Positions 7,899 to 16,665 are shown, counted from the stretch's first letter. The stretch is DNA of 64,000 nt from Alphaproteobacteria bacterium UBA1303 (GCA_002307315.1 DBTZ01000052.1:1-64000); one strand, 5' to 3'. Numbers and translations: made by a program. The notes: generated by a model from the sequence alone, not told the origin.

Positions 7899-9224
7899 TC
7901 AGCCGCGCACGGTCTCGCCGTGAAGGTTGATGTCGAGACCTTCGACTTCGACTTCCGGCTTCACCCTGAGACCGATGGTCCAGTCGAGAAGCTTGAGAAT
8001 GATGAAGGTCATGATACCGCTGTAAACGAAGGTGCCGGCGACGCCAAGGAACTGAATCCACATTTGATTGAGATTGCCGTCGAACAACCAACCGTGAGCG
8101 GCCGGGTTAATGGCATTCGAGGCGAACACGCCGGTCAGCATGGCGCCCAGCATCCCGCCGACGCCGTGTACGCCCCAAGCGTCGAGCGAGTCGTCGTAGC
8201 CGAACCATTTCTTGACCCACACCGCCGAGAAATAGCAAACCGCGCCGCCGAGCAGACCCATGATGAGGGCGGAGACCGGATCGACGAAGCCGCAGGCGGG
8301 CGTGATTACCACCAAGCCGGCGATGGCGCCGGAGATCATGCCGAGCACCGAAGGCTTTTTGCCGATGAGCCATTCGGCGAACATCCACGACAGAGCGGCG
8401 GCGCCGGTGGCGATTTGGGTGGCAAGCGCCGTCATCCCGGCGGTGGTGCCGGCGGCAACCGCCGAACCGGCGTTGAAACCGAACCAACCGACCCACAGCA
8501 GCGAAGCGCCGATCATCGACAGGATCATGTTGTGCGGCGCCATATTTTCGGAGCCGTAGCCGATGCGGGGCCCGAGAACCAAGCAGGCGACCAGCGCGCC
8601 GGTGCCGGCGTTGATATGCACCACGGTGCCGCCGGCGAAGTCGAGGGCGCCCGCCGCGCCGATCCAGCCGCCGGCCCATACCATATGGCAAATCGGCGCG
8701 TAGACCAGGATAAGCCACAAGCCCATCAGCCAAAGAAAGGCGGAAAACTTCATGCGATCGGCCACCGCGCCGGCCATCAGCGCCGGCGTAATGATGGCGA
8801 AGGTCATCTGGAAAAAGACGAATACCGATTCCGGAATGGTCCCGAACAGCGAGGCCGGCGTCATCGGCTTGAGGAACAGATAACTGAGATCGCCGAAGAA
8901 CATGTTGAAGCTGGCGTTGCCGTTGGTTTTGAAGGCGATCGAATAGGCGGCGACGACCCACAATATGGTCAGCAGCCCGGTCGTGGCGAAGCATTGCGCC
9001 AGAACCGCCAGAACGCTTTTACGCCGGACCATGCCGCCATAAAACAGCGCCAGGCCGGGAATGGTCATCATCAGCACCACGACGGACGATGTCAGCATCC
9101 AGGCGGTGTCGCCGGTGTCGAGCTTTGGCGCGTCGGCGGCCAGCGCGCCTGTGGCGCTTAAGACAAGCGCGCCGACGCCGCAAAGTGCGGCGAGCAACGG
9201 CTGTTTAAATCGGAAAATGCTCAT
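7899..9224 (-). CDS. amtB: ammonium transporter AmtB, copy 2
   Basis: 441 residues from the ATG at 9224. AAAGGGG lies 9 bases before this codon, but only 3 before the in-frame GTG at 9230. Signal peptide, eleven-helix Amt fold, the pore-His contexts VVHINAG and GVHGVGG, and the same PII-docking tail as copy 1, ending HGETVRG. It follows glnK2 by about 30 bases. The first about 35 residues and the periplasmic loops differ most from copy 1, while the C-terminal tail is nearly identical, consistent with both being regulated by the same PII proteins. Confidence 0.96.
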   Translation of the reverse strand: MSIFRFKQPLLAALCGVGALVLSATGALAADAPKLDTGDTAWMLTSSVVVLMMTIPGLALFYGGMVRRKSVLAVLAQCFATTGLLTILWVVAAYSIAFKTNGNASFNMFFGDLSYLFLKPMTPASLFGTIPESVFVFFQMTFAIITPALMAGAVADRMKFSAFLWLMGLWLILVYAPICHMVWAGGWIGAAGALDFAGGTVVHINAGTGALVACLVLGPRIGYGSENMAPHNMILSMIGASLLWVGWFGFNAGSAVAAGTTAGMTALATQIATGAAALSWMFAEWLIGKKPSVLGMISGAIAGLVVITPACGFVDPVSALIMGLLGGAVCYFSAVWVKKWFGYDDSLDAWGVHGVGGMLGAMLTGVFASNAINPAAHGWLFDGNLNQMWIQFLGVAGTFVYSGIMTFIILKLLDWTIGLRVKPEVEVEGLDINLHGETVRG

Positions 9225-9255
9225 ATACACATACCCCTTTCAGATAGCAGATCGC

Positions 9256-9594
9256 TTATAAAGCGTCGTTGTCGGTTTCGCCGGTGCGGATGCGCACGAC
9301 GTGGCTGATGTCGCTCACGAAGATCTTGCCGTCGCCGATCTGGCCGGTCTTGGCCTTGGCTGCGACCGCCTCGGTCACCGCATCGGCCATATCCGACTTC
9401 ACCGCGATTTCGATTTTCAGCTTCGGAAGAAAGTTCACCGCATACTCCGCGCCGCGGTAGATTTCGGTATGCCCCTTCTGCCGCCCATACCCTTTGACTT
9501 CGGTAACGGTCATGCCCTGCACGCCCAAACCCGTCAGCGCTTCGCGGACTTCGTCGAGCTTGAACGGCTTGATGATCGCCATGATCAGTTTCAT
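9256..9594 (-). CDS. glnK: PII nitrogen-regulatory protein GlnK, copy 2
   Basis: 112 residues with Tyr51 and the same T-loop as copy 1, roughly 91% identical to it by direct reading. First gene of glnK2-amtB2. The upstream region (9595-9796) is AT-rich and shared with the divergently transcribed UbiH-family gene. Near-identity of the T-loops suggests that either PII could dock on either AmtB and that heterotrimers could form; this is inference. Confidence 0.97.
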   Translation of the reverse strand: MKLIMAIIKPFKLDEVREALTGLGVQGMTVTEVKGYGRQKGHTEIYRGAEYAVNFLPKLKIEIAVKSDMADAVTEAVAAKAKTGQIGDGKIFVSDISHVVRIRTGETDNDAL

Positions 9595-9631
9595 CGTTTG
9601 TTTCCTGCTGGTTTCCGAATTTTAGTTACCT

Positions 9632-9647
9632 ATCAATTACTGTGCCG
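9632..9647 (-). promoter_or_regulatory. sigma-54-like promoter of glnK2-amtB2
   Basis: The minus strand reads CGGCACAGTAATTGAT, matching the element before glnK1 at 12 of 16 positions including every -24/-12 core base. It ends 37 bases before the glnK2 start. It has the same departure from consensus (GA for GC at -12). An inverted pair TGCATA/TATGCA lies upstream at 9659-9683. Confidence 0.5.
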
Positions 9648-9796
9648 TTTTTGAAAATTGCATAACCATTTGAAATATATGCATTTGTCGTTTTTTCGAC
9701 ATCTGCGGGAGTGATAATTTCCTAAACTAAGTGCAAAAAATGTAATCAAACGATCCTTTTGGGAAAAATTGTTTACATTGACTAAACAACCGGCGC

Positions 9797-10984
9797 ATGA
9801 AAAACGGCAGCATGACGAAGCGCTACGACGTATTGATCGGCGGCGGGGGAATGGCCGGCCTGGGCTTAAGCATTGCGCTGGCTAAGGCAGGTTTTGCCGT
9901 GGCCGTGGTCGACCCCAAGAAGGAGGCGGGGGCGGACGCCTTCGACGGCAGGGTCACGGCGCTGACGTTACGTACGCAGCGGCTATTGGCAAATCTGTGC
10001 GTCTGGGAGGCCGTCGCTCCGCACGCCGAGCCGATCCGGCAGGTACTGGTGACCGACGCAAAACCCGGTCTTGCACCGTCGCCGCGGCAATTGCGCCTCG
10101 ATGCCGCCGCCCGCGGCGATGACAGGCCCTTCGGTCATATCGTCGAAAACCGCCACATCCTGGCCGCTCTTGGCTCCGCGGCGGCTTGGGCCGGCGTCGA
10201 ACGTATCGTCGGCGCGATTGCAGCGCTCGACCCCGGAACGCTTGAAATGCGGGCAGTGCTGGAAAATGGCGAAATATTAGGCACGTTGCTCGCGGTCGCC
10301 GCAGATGGGCGCGCCTCGCGGCTGCGCGGCCTGATGGGCATCGGTGCGGTGACGCGCGATTACCATCAAACCGCCATCGTCGTCGCCATAAGGCATGACA
10401 AGCCTCACGGCGGCGTCGCTTGCGACCATTTTCTGCCCGCCGGGCCGTTTGCCGTACTTCCCATGACGGGGCAGCGTTGCTCGCTGGTGTGGAGCGAACG
10501 GCCGGCACATGCGCAAGCCCTCCTCGAACTGCCGGCAGCGGCGTTCGATGCGGAAATCCAACAACGCGTCGGCAACCGGCTCGGACAGATCCATTCGGAG
10601 CCGCAACGCTGGAGCTATCGGTTGAAGCTAGCGCTGGCGCGCGAATTCGTCGGCCCGCGCTTTGCGCTGTTAGGCGATGCGGCGCATGCCATCCATCCGC
10701 TGGCGGGACAGAATTTCAATCTCGCCCTTGAGGACGCTGCGGCGTTGACGGAAATCGTAAGCGAAGGCGTTAAGGTCGGTCTTGATCCCGGCGATCCGTC
10801 GCTGCTGTTGCGCTATCGGCGTCGCCGCCGGCCTGCCGATGCCGCTGCCGGCCTCGCCATGGATGCCATCGACAGGATATTTTCCAACGACATTCCGCCG
10901 CTGCGTCTGGCGCGAGATCTCGGCCTGGCGGCAATCGATGCCATCGGCCCTTTGCGCCGCTGCCTGATGCGCGTCGGCGACTGA
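9797..10984 (+). CDS. UbiH/COQ6-family FAD-dependent hydroxylase
   Basis: 395 residues. A class A flavoprotein monooxygenase, probably one of the ring hydroxylases of ubiquinone synthesis. The N-terminal FAD-binding motif G16-x-G18-x-x-G21 follows a short start, and the second FAD motif GDAAHAIHPLAGQ is at about 293-305. Typical UbiH-family length. An in-frame ATG at 9812 is an alternative start; neither has a clear ribosome-binding site. It is transcribed divergently from glnK2 and ends 3 bases from the convergent gene. Which ring carbon it hydroxylates (UbiH/UbiF/UbiL-type) cannot be read from this sequence alone. Confidence 0.85.
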   Translation: MKNGSMTKRYDVLIGGGGMAGLGLSIALAKAGFAVAVVDPKKEAGADAFDGRVTALTLRTQRLLANLCVWEAVAPHAEPIRQVLVTDAKPGLAPSPRQLRLDAAARGDDRPFGHIVENRHILAALGSAAAWAGVERIVGAIAALDPGTLEMRAVLENGEILGTLLAVAADGRASRLRGLMGIGAVTRDYHQTAIVVAIRHDKPHGGVACDHFLPAGPFAVLPMTGQRCSLVWSERPAHAQALLELPAAAFDAEIQQRVGNRLGQIHSEPQRWSYRLKLALAREFVGPRFALLGDAAHAIHPLAGQNFNLALEDAAALTEIVSEGVKVGLDPGDPSLLLRYRRRRRPADAAAGLAMDAIDRIFSNDIPPLRLARDLGLAAIDAIGPLRRCLMRVGD

Positions 10985-10987
10985 TTT

Positions 10988-11383
10988 TTATCGCAATTTT
11001 CCGTCCTCGCGTCGCTCGACCAGCGCGCGCGGCAAATCGCGATAGAAGCCGCGGGCGATGTCGCCGACCTTTTCCGCCCGTGTTCGCTCGGCCTCGTCGC
11101 GGCTGGCGAACGTATCGCCGTCGAACAAATAGCGGGTCACCGGCGTGCCGGTACGCTCGTCCCGGGTCTTATATTCTCGGATTTCGTCGACCTGTTCGGA
11201 CGCGACGTCGAGGGTATGACGGAAATGGGCGAAGCGATCGCGCCGGTCTTCGCGTTCCTGGCGGATGCGGGCGATATTGGCATCGTCGATCCGCTTCAGC
11301 CGGGCATAAATCCTCGGCCAGAACCGCACCAATACGATGCCGGCGACGATAAGCAGCGTGGTGTCGATCAGCGGGTCGAACAT
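10988..11383 (-). CDS. hypothetical single-pass membrane protein
   Basis: 131 residues, not recognised. One N-terminal transmembrane segment (about 7-22) is followed by a long, highly charged Arg/Glu/Asp-rich helical region (30-75), then a small region with RYLFDGDTFASRDEAERTRAEK. It lies 80 bases downstream of asd on the same strand. A 9-bp GC-rich hairpin ends only one base before its start codon (see 11385-11410). No catalytic motif seen. Confidence 0.6.
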   Translation of the reverse strand: MFDPLIDTTLLIVAGIVLVRFWPRIYARLKRIDDANIARIRQEREDRRDRFAHFRHTLDVASEQVDEIREYKTRDERTGTPVTRYLFDGDTFASRDEAERTRAEKVGDIARGFYRDLPRALVERREDGKLR

Positions 11384-11384
11384 A

Positions 11385-11410
11385 CCGGGCGAAAGTTATC
11401 CTTCGCCCGG
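11385..11410 (-). terminator. GC hairpin between asd and the membrane-protein gene
   Basis: CCGGGCGAA at 11385-11393 pairs perfectly with TTCGCCCGG at 11402-11410 across an 8-base loop. It lies after the asd stop codon on the minus strand but abuts the next start codon (11383). It has no T-run, so it may attenuate transcription or limit ribosome access to the downstream gene rather than terminate strictly. Confidence 0.45.
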
Positions 11411-11462
11411 TAATATAGGTACTCTGCGCGCGTTCGAGAAGGCGCCGGCCGACGGTATCCCG

Positions 11463-12485
11463 TCAGGCCTTTTTCTTGAGCAAGCCGCGATTATTCAGAC
11501 ATTCGGCGATCTGTACCGCGTTCAGCGCCGCCCCTTTGCGCAAATTGTCGGACACACACCATAAATTAAGGCCGTGTTCGACGGTGGGGTCTTTGCGGAT
11601 GCGGCTGATGTAGGTGGCATCCTCGCCCGCGGTTTCGATCGGGGTGATGTAGCCACCGTCCTCGTGCTTGTCGATCACCAGGCAGCCCGGCGCCTCGCGC
11701 AGGATCTCGCGCGCTTTGGCGGCGGTGATCGGATTGTCGAACTCGATATTGACCGCCTCGGCATGACTAATGAATACCGGCACGCGCACGCAGGTCGCGG
11801 TGAGCTGAATGTCGGGGTCGAGGATCTTCTGCACCTCGACGCTCATTTTCCACTCTTCCTTGGTGTAGCCGTCGTCCATGAAGACGTCGATATGGGGAAT
11901 GACGTTGAAGGCAATCTGCTTGGTGAACTTCGATTTTTCGATCGGATCGGCGACATAGATCGCGCGGGTCTGACGGAACAACTCGTCCATCGCCGCCTTG
12001 CCGGCACCCGACACCGACTGGTAGGTCGACACCACCACGCGCTTGATGTGGGCGTAGTCGTGCAGCGGCTTGAGCGCCACCACCAGCTGGGCGGTCGAAC
12101 AGTTGGGATTGGCGATGATGCCCTTCGGGATCGAATCCAGCGCGGATGCGTTCACTTCCGGCACCACCAGCGGACATTCGCGGTCCATCCGCCAAGTCGA
12201 GGAATTGTCGATCACCAGGCAGCCCTGCTTGGCGATTTTCGGCGCCCATTCCTTGGAAACCTTGCCGCCGGCGCTCATCAAGGCGATGTCGGTATCGTGG
12301 AAATCGTAGTAATCGAGCGCATGCACTTTAAGCGTTCCGTCGCCGAACGACACGTCGACGCCGACCGACTTGGTCGACGCCAGCGCCACCACTTCCGATA
12401 CGGGAAACTGGCGCTCGGCCAGCACGCTCAACATCTCGCGTCCGACATTGCCGGTCGCGCCGACAACGGCGACTTTGTACGACAT
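11463..12485 (-). CDS. asd: aspartate-semialdehyde dehydrogenase
   Basis: 340 residues from the ATG at 12485, which follows GGATCGAAG at a good distance. It reduces aspartyl phosphate to aspartate semialdehyde with NADPH, the branch point for lysine/diaminopimelate, threonine and methionine. The N-terminal loop GATGNVG (10-15), the active-site Cys129 in NPNCST, and His241 in VFISHAEAVN are all present. Length is normal. No other amino-acid synthesis gene adjoins it here. Upstream 12486-12697 is gene-free. Confidence 0.97.
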   Translation of the reverse strand: MSYKVAVVGATGNVGREMLSVLAERQFPVSEVVALASTKSVGVDVSFGDGTLKVHALDYYDFHDTDIALMSAGGKVSKEWAPKIAKQGCLVIDNSSTWRMDRECPLVVPEVNASALDSIPKGIIANPNCSTAQLVVALKPLHDYAHIKRVVVSTYQSVSGAGKAAMDELFRQTRAIYVADPIEKSKFTKQIAFNVIPHIDVFMDDGYTKEEWKMSVEVQKILDPDIQLTATCVRVPVFISHAEAVNIEFDNPITAAKAREILREAPGCLVIDKHEDGGYITPIETAGEDATYISRIRKDPTVEHGLNLWCVSDNLRKGAALNAVQIAECLNNRGLLKKKA

Positions 12486-12697
12486 GATCTTCGATCCCTG
12501 ACTTTGGCCGTAACGTAATCTTCTTCGGACGGACGTCCCGTCCGGACGATGCAATACAAGATGCGGAGGGCCGGGGAAAGAGGCCAGAATCGTCCGCCGG
12601 GATATCCATCGGCAATGGTTCGCTTTGGAGTCGCGTCCCCCTGCAAGCCGGGCTATGCTCGGCTAAAAGCTTGCCAGAAATCGGAACGGGGTGTCGT

Positions 12698-13312
12698 ATG
12701 GGTATCGCAAGAAAATTGCTTATGGGCGGATGTGCGCTGGCGATCCTCGCCGCGGGCGCAAGCGCAGGGGGGCGCAAATCTGCCGGGGCGGCTATATGCG
12801 CCAGTTCGGCCGAAAATTCGGCGATGCGGATTATCGCCGTGCAGCAGGAGCTGATGGATGCGGCACTGACCTGCGGAGATGCGGCGCGGGCCAACTACAA
12901 CAGCTTCCAGACCGTCCATAACGCCGTTTTGCGCAAATACGACAAGACGATGCTGACAATGTTCCGCCGGTTGATGGGGCGAAAGGGCGACGCCGAGTAC
13001 AATTCGTTCAAGACCGGTTTGGCAAGCAAGGCGGAGCTTCGCCGCATTCAGCACGCGCCCAATTTTTGCGCCGCTGCCGCCGCCAAGGCGCAAACCGCGT
13101 TGGCCGCTAAATCCGCCGAGTTGGATGGGTTTGTCGCCGGCACGGCGGTGGAGGATTTCGCTTGGCCGGTCGAAGAATGCTCGGTGATGGCCACCAGATT
13201 GGCGCCGATCCCGGATATCGTACCGGAGCCCAATCCGTTGCGGGTGGCGGAGGCGGCGATCCCGCCGGCCGGTGCGGCGTCGTCGGCGGTAGAGCAAGCT
13301 AAGGAAAAATAA
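12698..13312 (+). CDS. hypothetical secreted protein with four cysteines
   Basis: 204 residues from the ATG at 12698, chosen because a signal peptide (MGIARKLLMGG... to about 25) starts there. Not recognised. The mature part is mostly helical and has Cys residues in the contexts AAICASS, ALTCGD, NFCAAA and EECSVM, which could make two disulfides. The C-terminus is Pro/Ala-rich. It stands alone between asd and the OmpA-family gene and is convergent with the latter. Confidence 0.55.
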   Translation: MGIARKLLMGGCALAILAAGASAGGRKSAGAAICASSAENSAMRIIAVQQELMDAALTCGDAARANYNSFQTVHNAVLRKYDKTMLTMFRRLMGRKGDAEYNSFKTGLASKAELRRIQHAPNFCAAAAAKAQTALAAKSAELDGFVAGTAVEDFAWPVEECSVMATRLAPIPDIVPEPNPLRVAEAAIPPAGAASSAVEQAKEK

Positions 13313-13351
13313 AACGAATTTTGTGCGTGGCCGGTTCGGTCCTGCTGCCCG

Positions 13352-13389
13352 GGCAAGAAAGAAAAGGGCGGGTCTTGCGACCCGCCCTT
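13352..13389 (-). terminator. Rho-independent terminator of the OmpA-family gene
   Basis: On the minus strand the 10-bp stem AAGGGCGGGT/ACCCGCCCTT (13389-13380 with 13373-13364) is followed by TTCTTTCTT. It starts about 25 bases after the OmpA-family stop codon. The stem is symmetric, so it may also end the plus-strand gene that stops at 13312. Confidence 0.8.
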
Positions 13390-13413
13390 CGTTTGTCCGT
13401 TCGAAACGATACC

Positions 13414-14487
13414 TTATTTTCCGAGGTCGATAACGGCTCTGCGGTTCTGCGGTTCGCGGACGTTCTTGTCGGTCGAAACCAGCGGATCGTGGAAGCCCTT
13501 GCCCTGGATGGCGATGCCGTCGGTGCCGAGGCCGAGGCGGACCATTTCATCCTTGACCGACTGCGCGCGAGCGACCGACAGAGTCAGGTTGTACTTGTCG
13601 GAGCCGACGGTGTCGGTATGGCCGGTTACCACCACCTTGACGAAGCCGTTCGCGTTGGCGGTCTTGACCGCCTGAGCGACAACTTCCTGCGCCTTGGGAT
13701 CGAGGTTCGACTTGTTGAAGTCGAAGAAGACGATGTACGTCGTCACCGGCGGCGGGGGCGGCGGTGCCATAACAGGCGGCGGCGGCGGCGGCGCCATGAC
13801 GGGCGGCGGCGGGGGCGGCGGCGACGACAGGAAATACCGCACGTTGAACAGGAAGAGATGCTCGGAAATGCCTTTGATGCCTGCCCGGTTATAGCCATCG
13901 GATATCGCTAAAGTATCGCCGCCGAACGAGCTCTGGCCGAAATGGTAGCGATAGCGATAATCGATGCCGAGATCGGTATGATCGTTCAGCGAATACGTCA
14001 CCCCGGCGATACCCTGCACGACTGCGCCGTCGCTGCTGCCTTTGAAGGTGCTGGTGTCATAGGTATTGTACAGCCGGGCATTGATGGCGTTGAAGCCCAA
14101 GCCGGCACCGAAGGTGAGACCCCATTTGGGCGTCAGCGCATAATCGTAGAGAGCGTTGACGATCAGCGAGGAGAAAACCTCATGACCGCGGACCGCCAAC
14201 GTCTTCGAATAGCCGTAGTCGGCATGGTGGATCGTATAGCCGAGCTCGCCTTCGAGGCGGATATGATCGGTAAACCGATAGCCGGCCGAACCGACGATCG
14301 CCGCTGCGCCATCGAACTTCACTTTAATGTCCGCGGTCTTCGTCCCGAACAGACCCACACTCTGCTTCTGCAAGATGTCGTAGCCGCCGCCAAAACCGAC
14401 GTACCAGCCCGTAGCATCGCTCGCCAGCGCCACTCCGCAAAGGGCCACTGTGGCTGCACATGCCATAACCATCGAACGTAGTTTCAT
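13414..14487 (-). CDS. OmpA-family outer membrane porin
   Basis: 357 residues. Signal peptide 1-22; an eight-strand beta-barrel of about 26-220 with alternating aromatic strands; a Pro linker 223-248 built of three PPPPPP blocks separated by VMA; and a C-terminal OmpA peptidoglycan-binding domain (251-355) with the TGHTDTVGSDKYN signature (288-300) and the downstream LSVARAQSV helix. It anchors the outer membrane to peptidoglycan. It is a monocistronic gene with its own terminator; the 162 bases upstream should hold its promoter. Confidence 0.93.
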   Translation of the reverse strand: MKLRSMVMACAATVALCGVALASDATGWYVGFGGGYDILQKQSVGLFGTKTADIKVKFDGAAAIVGSAGYRFTDHIRLEGELGYTIHHADYGYSKTLAVRGHEVFSSLIVNALYDYALTPKWGLTFGAGLGFNAINARLYNTYDTSTFKGSSDGAVVQGIAGVTYSLNDHTDLGIDYRYRYHFGQSSFGGDTLAISDGYNRAGIKGISEHLFLFNVRYFLSSPPPPPPPVMAPPPPPPVMAPPPPPPVTTYIVFFDFNKSNLDPKAQEVVAQAVKTANANGFVKVVVTGHTDTVGSDKYNLTLSVARAQSVKDEMVRLGLGTDGIAIQGKGFHDPLVSTDKNVREPQNRRAVIDLGK

Positions 14488-14649
14488 CTTTCCTCTCTTC
14501 CGAAATCCGATAGCCGAACAGCCCTCGAATCCCTAAAATTTCCACCAAGAGTTAATGGCCCATTATGACAAGGTTAGTAAGTGTCTGTCTAACGATCTTC
14601 CCCGAAGGGCGGCATTTGGACGTTTCATGTGGTGTATGGGCAACATCGG

Positions 14650-15309
14650 TTACGCCATTGTTTCCCAGCCAAAAACATCGTTAACGTCAATCGTCAGCAA
14701 GAAAGCATAGCGTCCGGGCAGGATGCGCAGGCGGCTCGGGGCGTGTTGTTCGAAGCTGTGCAGCAGCTCGATCCGCGGATGGACGTGAAACACCTGCAGC
14801 CACGCCGCCAACACCCCTTTTCCGGGGCCCAGCCCCGCCAGATCGCCGAAATCCACCACGTGGACCTGCCCGCCGGTCGCCAATGCGGCTTGAGCGGTTT
14901 CGATGGCCGTTTTCCAATCGGGAATCATGGACAGACTGTAAGAGAACAGTGCCCGATCGAACGCGGCCGTTTCGCCGAACAGCGCGGGCGACAGCGTCTC
15001 GGCAAGTCCATGGACAAGGCGGATGCGCCCTTCCAGTCCTGCCTTGCGAACCGCTTGCTCTGCGGTGTTCAGCATCTCTTGCGACGCATCCAGCCCGAAC
15101 AGCTTGGCTTCGGGATAACGTTTGGCGATTTTGATGAGATTTCGGGCGGTACCGCAGCCGATTTCAACCAGTCTCGCCCCCGGTGCGAGGTTCAGTTCCC
15201 TAATCAGCCGGTCGCGGCCGAAAAGATAATATTTTCTAGTTAAGTCATAGATATAGCGCTGATAATGGTAGATGGCGTCCATCAGCGCGGCATGGTCCGG
15301 CGGGTTCAT
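14650..15309 (-). CDS. btaB: BtaB-like betaine-lipid N-methyltransferase
   Basis: 219 residues. A SAM-dependent methyltransferase with motif I LVEIGCGTARN at 47-57 and the acidic loop LFGLDAS. Its start overlaps the stop of the btaA-like gene by 4 bases (ATGA). In Rhodobacter and rhizobia BtaB trimethylates the homoserine headgroup made by BtaA, giving diacylglyceryl-trimethylhomoserine, a phosphorus-free lipid. Assignment rests on the pairing with BtaA plus overall family likeness; a generic class I methyltransferase would look similar in isolation. Confidence 0.82.
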   Translation of the reverse strand: MNPPDHAALMDAIYHYQRYIYDLTRKYYLFGRDRLIRELNLAPGARLVEIGCGTARNLIKIAKRYPEAKLFGLDASQEMLNTAEQAVRKAGLEGRIRLVHGLAETLSPALFGETAAFDRALFSYSLSMIPDWKTAIETAQAALATGGQVHVVDFGDLAGLGPGKGVLAAWLQVFHVHPRIELLHSFEQHAPSRLRILPGRYAFLLTIDVNDVFGWETMA

Positions 15310-16529
15310 GGTTTAGCCTTGCGGACATAGACGTGGAAGCCGCCGTAAATGGAGGAGCGGTCGCGGGCGTGGAAGTCGCGGCTTTTCTCTTCCTGATAGA
15401 CCCAGGGTGCGAGCAACGCTTCCGACAGCCTGTGCGGCAGGGGCGAATCCGTTCCGGCAGTGCGGAAGATCACGCGGGCGTCCGCGGTATCGGCGACGCG
15501 ATCGATCTCGGTCCAAAGTGCGGTAAGCTGGGTGTCGTTCATCCAATCCTGGGAGTCCAACAACACGAAGCGGTGCAGACTTGCGGCCGGCTGACGGGCG
15601 AGAAAATCGGTCAGCGAGGCGTTGTGGACTTGCACTTTGTCGACGCGGTGGCGGATGACGTCGTAGACCTCCCGCCTGAGGTAGGCGGGCACGGCGTTGC
15701 GCGTGTTTACGTCGTAGCCGCGGCCGAACGCCTGCCAAGCGAAATAATTGTCGCGAATGGGAAAGTCGCAAGCCAGCCGTTCCACCCGTTCGCGCAAGGT
15801 CGCGATCGGATTGCCGCCGGAGGCCAGGACCAGTTCGTCGTATTGCGCCGGCGGGATGCCCAGCGCGTACAACGAGATCGGGCTCTTCGATAAGAACCGA
15901 ACCGATTTGTTATCGAACAAGGGCGCGATCAACCGATCGAAGGCGGCGCGTTGTTCGGCCGGGTTCCTCGCCTCCAGCATGTGCTCGAGTTTTTTGCCGT
16001 GCAGCTTGGCCACCGCGTGCAGCACGCCGATAAAGCGGCCCAGGAGCCCGTAGCGATAGAGGTTGCGTGCGAACATATTGATCCGTCGCCCGCGCAGGAA
16101 AACGCGCTTTTCCCAGTAGGCTCTGGTGACGGAATCGACCTTGGCGGAAAGAAAGCGGTCGTAGGCGCGGCGGTTGCCCGAATTGTTGGCCTCGCCGAAG
16201 AAACGGAAGAATGCCTCGAAATTAGGCAGGTCGGCAAGCGCCGCCAGCTTCAGACGGGTCAGTGCTACGTGATTGGGATTAAGGTCGACGGCAACGATTT
16301 CGGCGGGATCGGCCGCAAGGTAGTTGAGTACGTTGCAGCCGCCCGAAGCGATGGTGAGGATGCGATGATGCGGCTCGATGCACAGCGCCGCCAGATCGAC
16401 ATCGGGATCTTCCCATATCTGATTGTAAACGAACCCCTGAAACATAAGGGTAAACAGGCGCTCCAGCGCTCCACGCCTGGTGTTGGCAGGTTTGTGCAGC
16501 GCTGCGCGCTCGAGTAAACGATTTGTCAT
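15306..16529 (-). CDS. btaA: BtaA-like S-adenosylmethionine:diacylglycerol 3-amino-3-carboxypropyltransferase
   Basis: 407 residues from the ATG at 16529, chosen over an upstream start because the extra 36 codons lie across an intergenic repeat. DUF3419/BtaA family: it moves the aminocarboxypropyl group of SAM to diacylglycerol. Visible family features are FVYNQIWEDPDVD near the N-terminus, the nucleotide-binding ILTIASGGCNVLNYL, then VDLNPNH, and the C-terminal VLLDSQDWMN. First gene of the btaA-btaB pair. A Pho box is not evident upstream. Confidence 0.88.
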   Translation of the reverse strand: MTNRLLERAALHKPANTRRGALERLFTLMFQGFVYNQIWEDPDVDLAALCIEPHHRILTIASGGCNVLNYLAADPAEIVAVDLNPNHVALTRLKLAALADLPNFEAFFRFFGEANNSGNRRAYDRFLSAKVDSVTRAYWEKRVFLRGRRINMFARNLYRYGLLGRFIGVLHAVAKLHGKKLEHMLEARNPAEQRAAFDRLIAPLFDNKSVRFLSKSPISLYALGIPPAQYDELVLASGGNPIATLRERVERLACDFPIRDNYFAWQAFGRGYDVNTRNAVPAYLRREVYDVIRHRVDKVQVHNASLTDFLARQPAASLHRFVLLDSQDWMNDTQLTALWTEIDRVADTADARVIFRTAGTDSPLPHRLSEALLAPWVYQEEKSRDFHARDRSSIYGGFHVYVRKAKP

Positions 16530-16573
16530 GTTGCCTGTTGGCCCGACGATCTGTCTGAAAAACGCGCGCCTTT

Positions 16574-16610
16574 CTAGAGCGCTTCCCGCAGAGTGTGAAG
16601 CGTTTTCGGC
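16574..16610 (-). repeat. partial copy of the dispersed palindromic repeat
   Basis: Read on the minus strand it contains CCGAAAACG, TTCACACT and GGGAAGCGCTCTAGA, matching in order the words CCGAAAACCGG, TTCCACTT and GGTGAAGCGCTCTAG of the copy near 54435-54470. It lies just upstream of btaA. The rest of 16530-16665 shows no gene. Confidence 0.6.
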
Positions 16611-16665
16611 GTCACGGCAGACGACGCGGATGCTCAAAGGTGCGTAAGGCGCATCCAGACTGCAG

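Noticed and set aside
7780..8091. Possible third AmtB fragment
   Set aside because: The translation is only an out-of-frame reading of the amtB2 3' end and terminator; no extra Amt homology.
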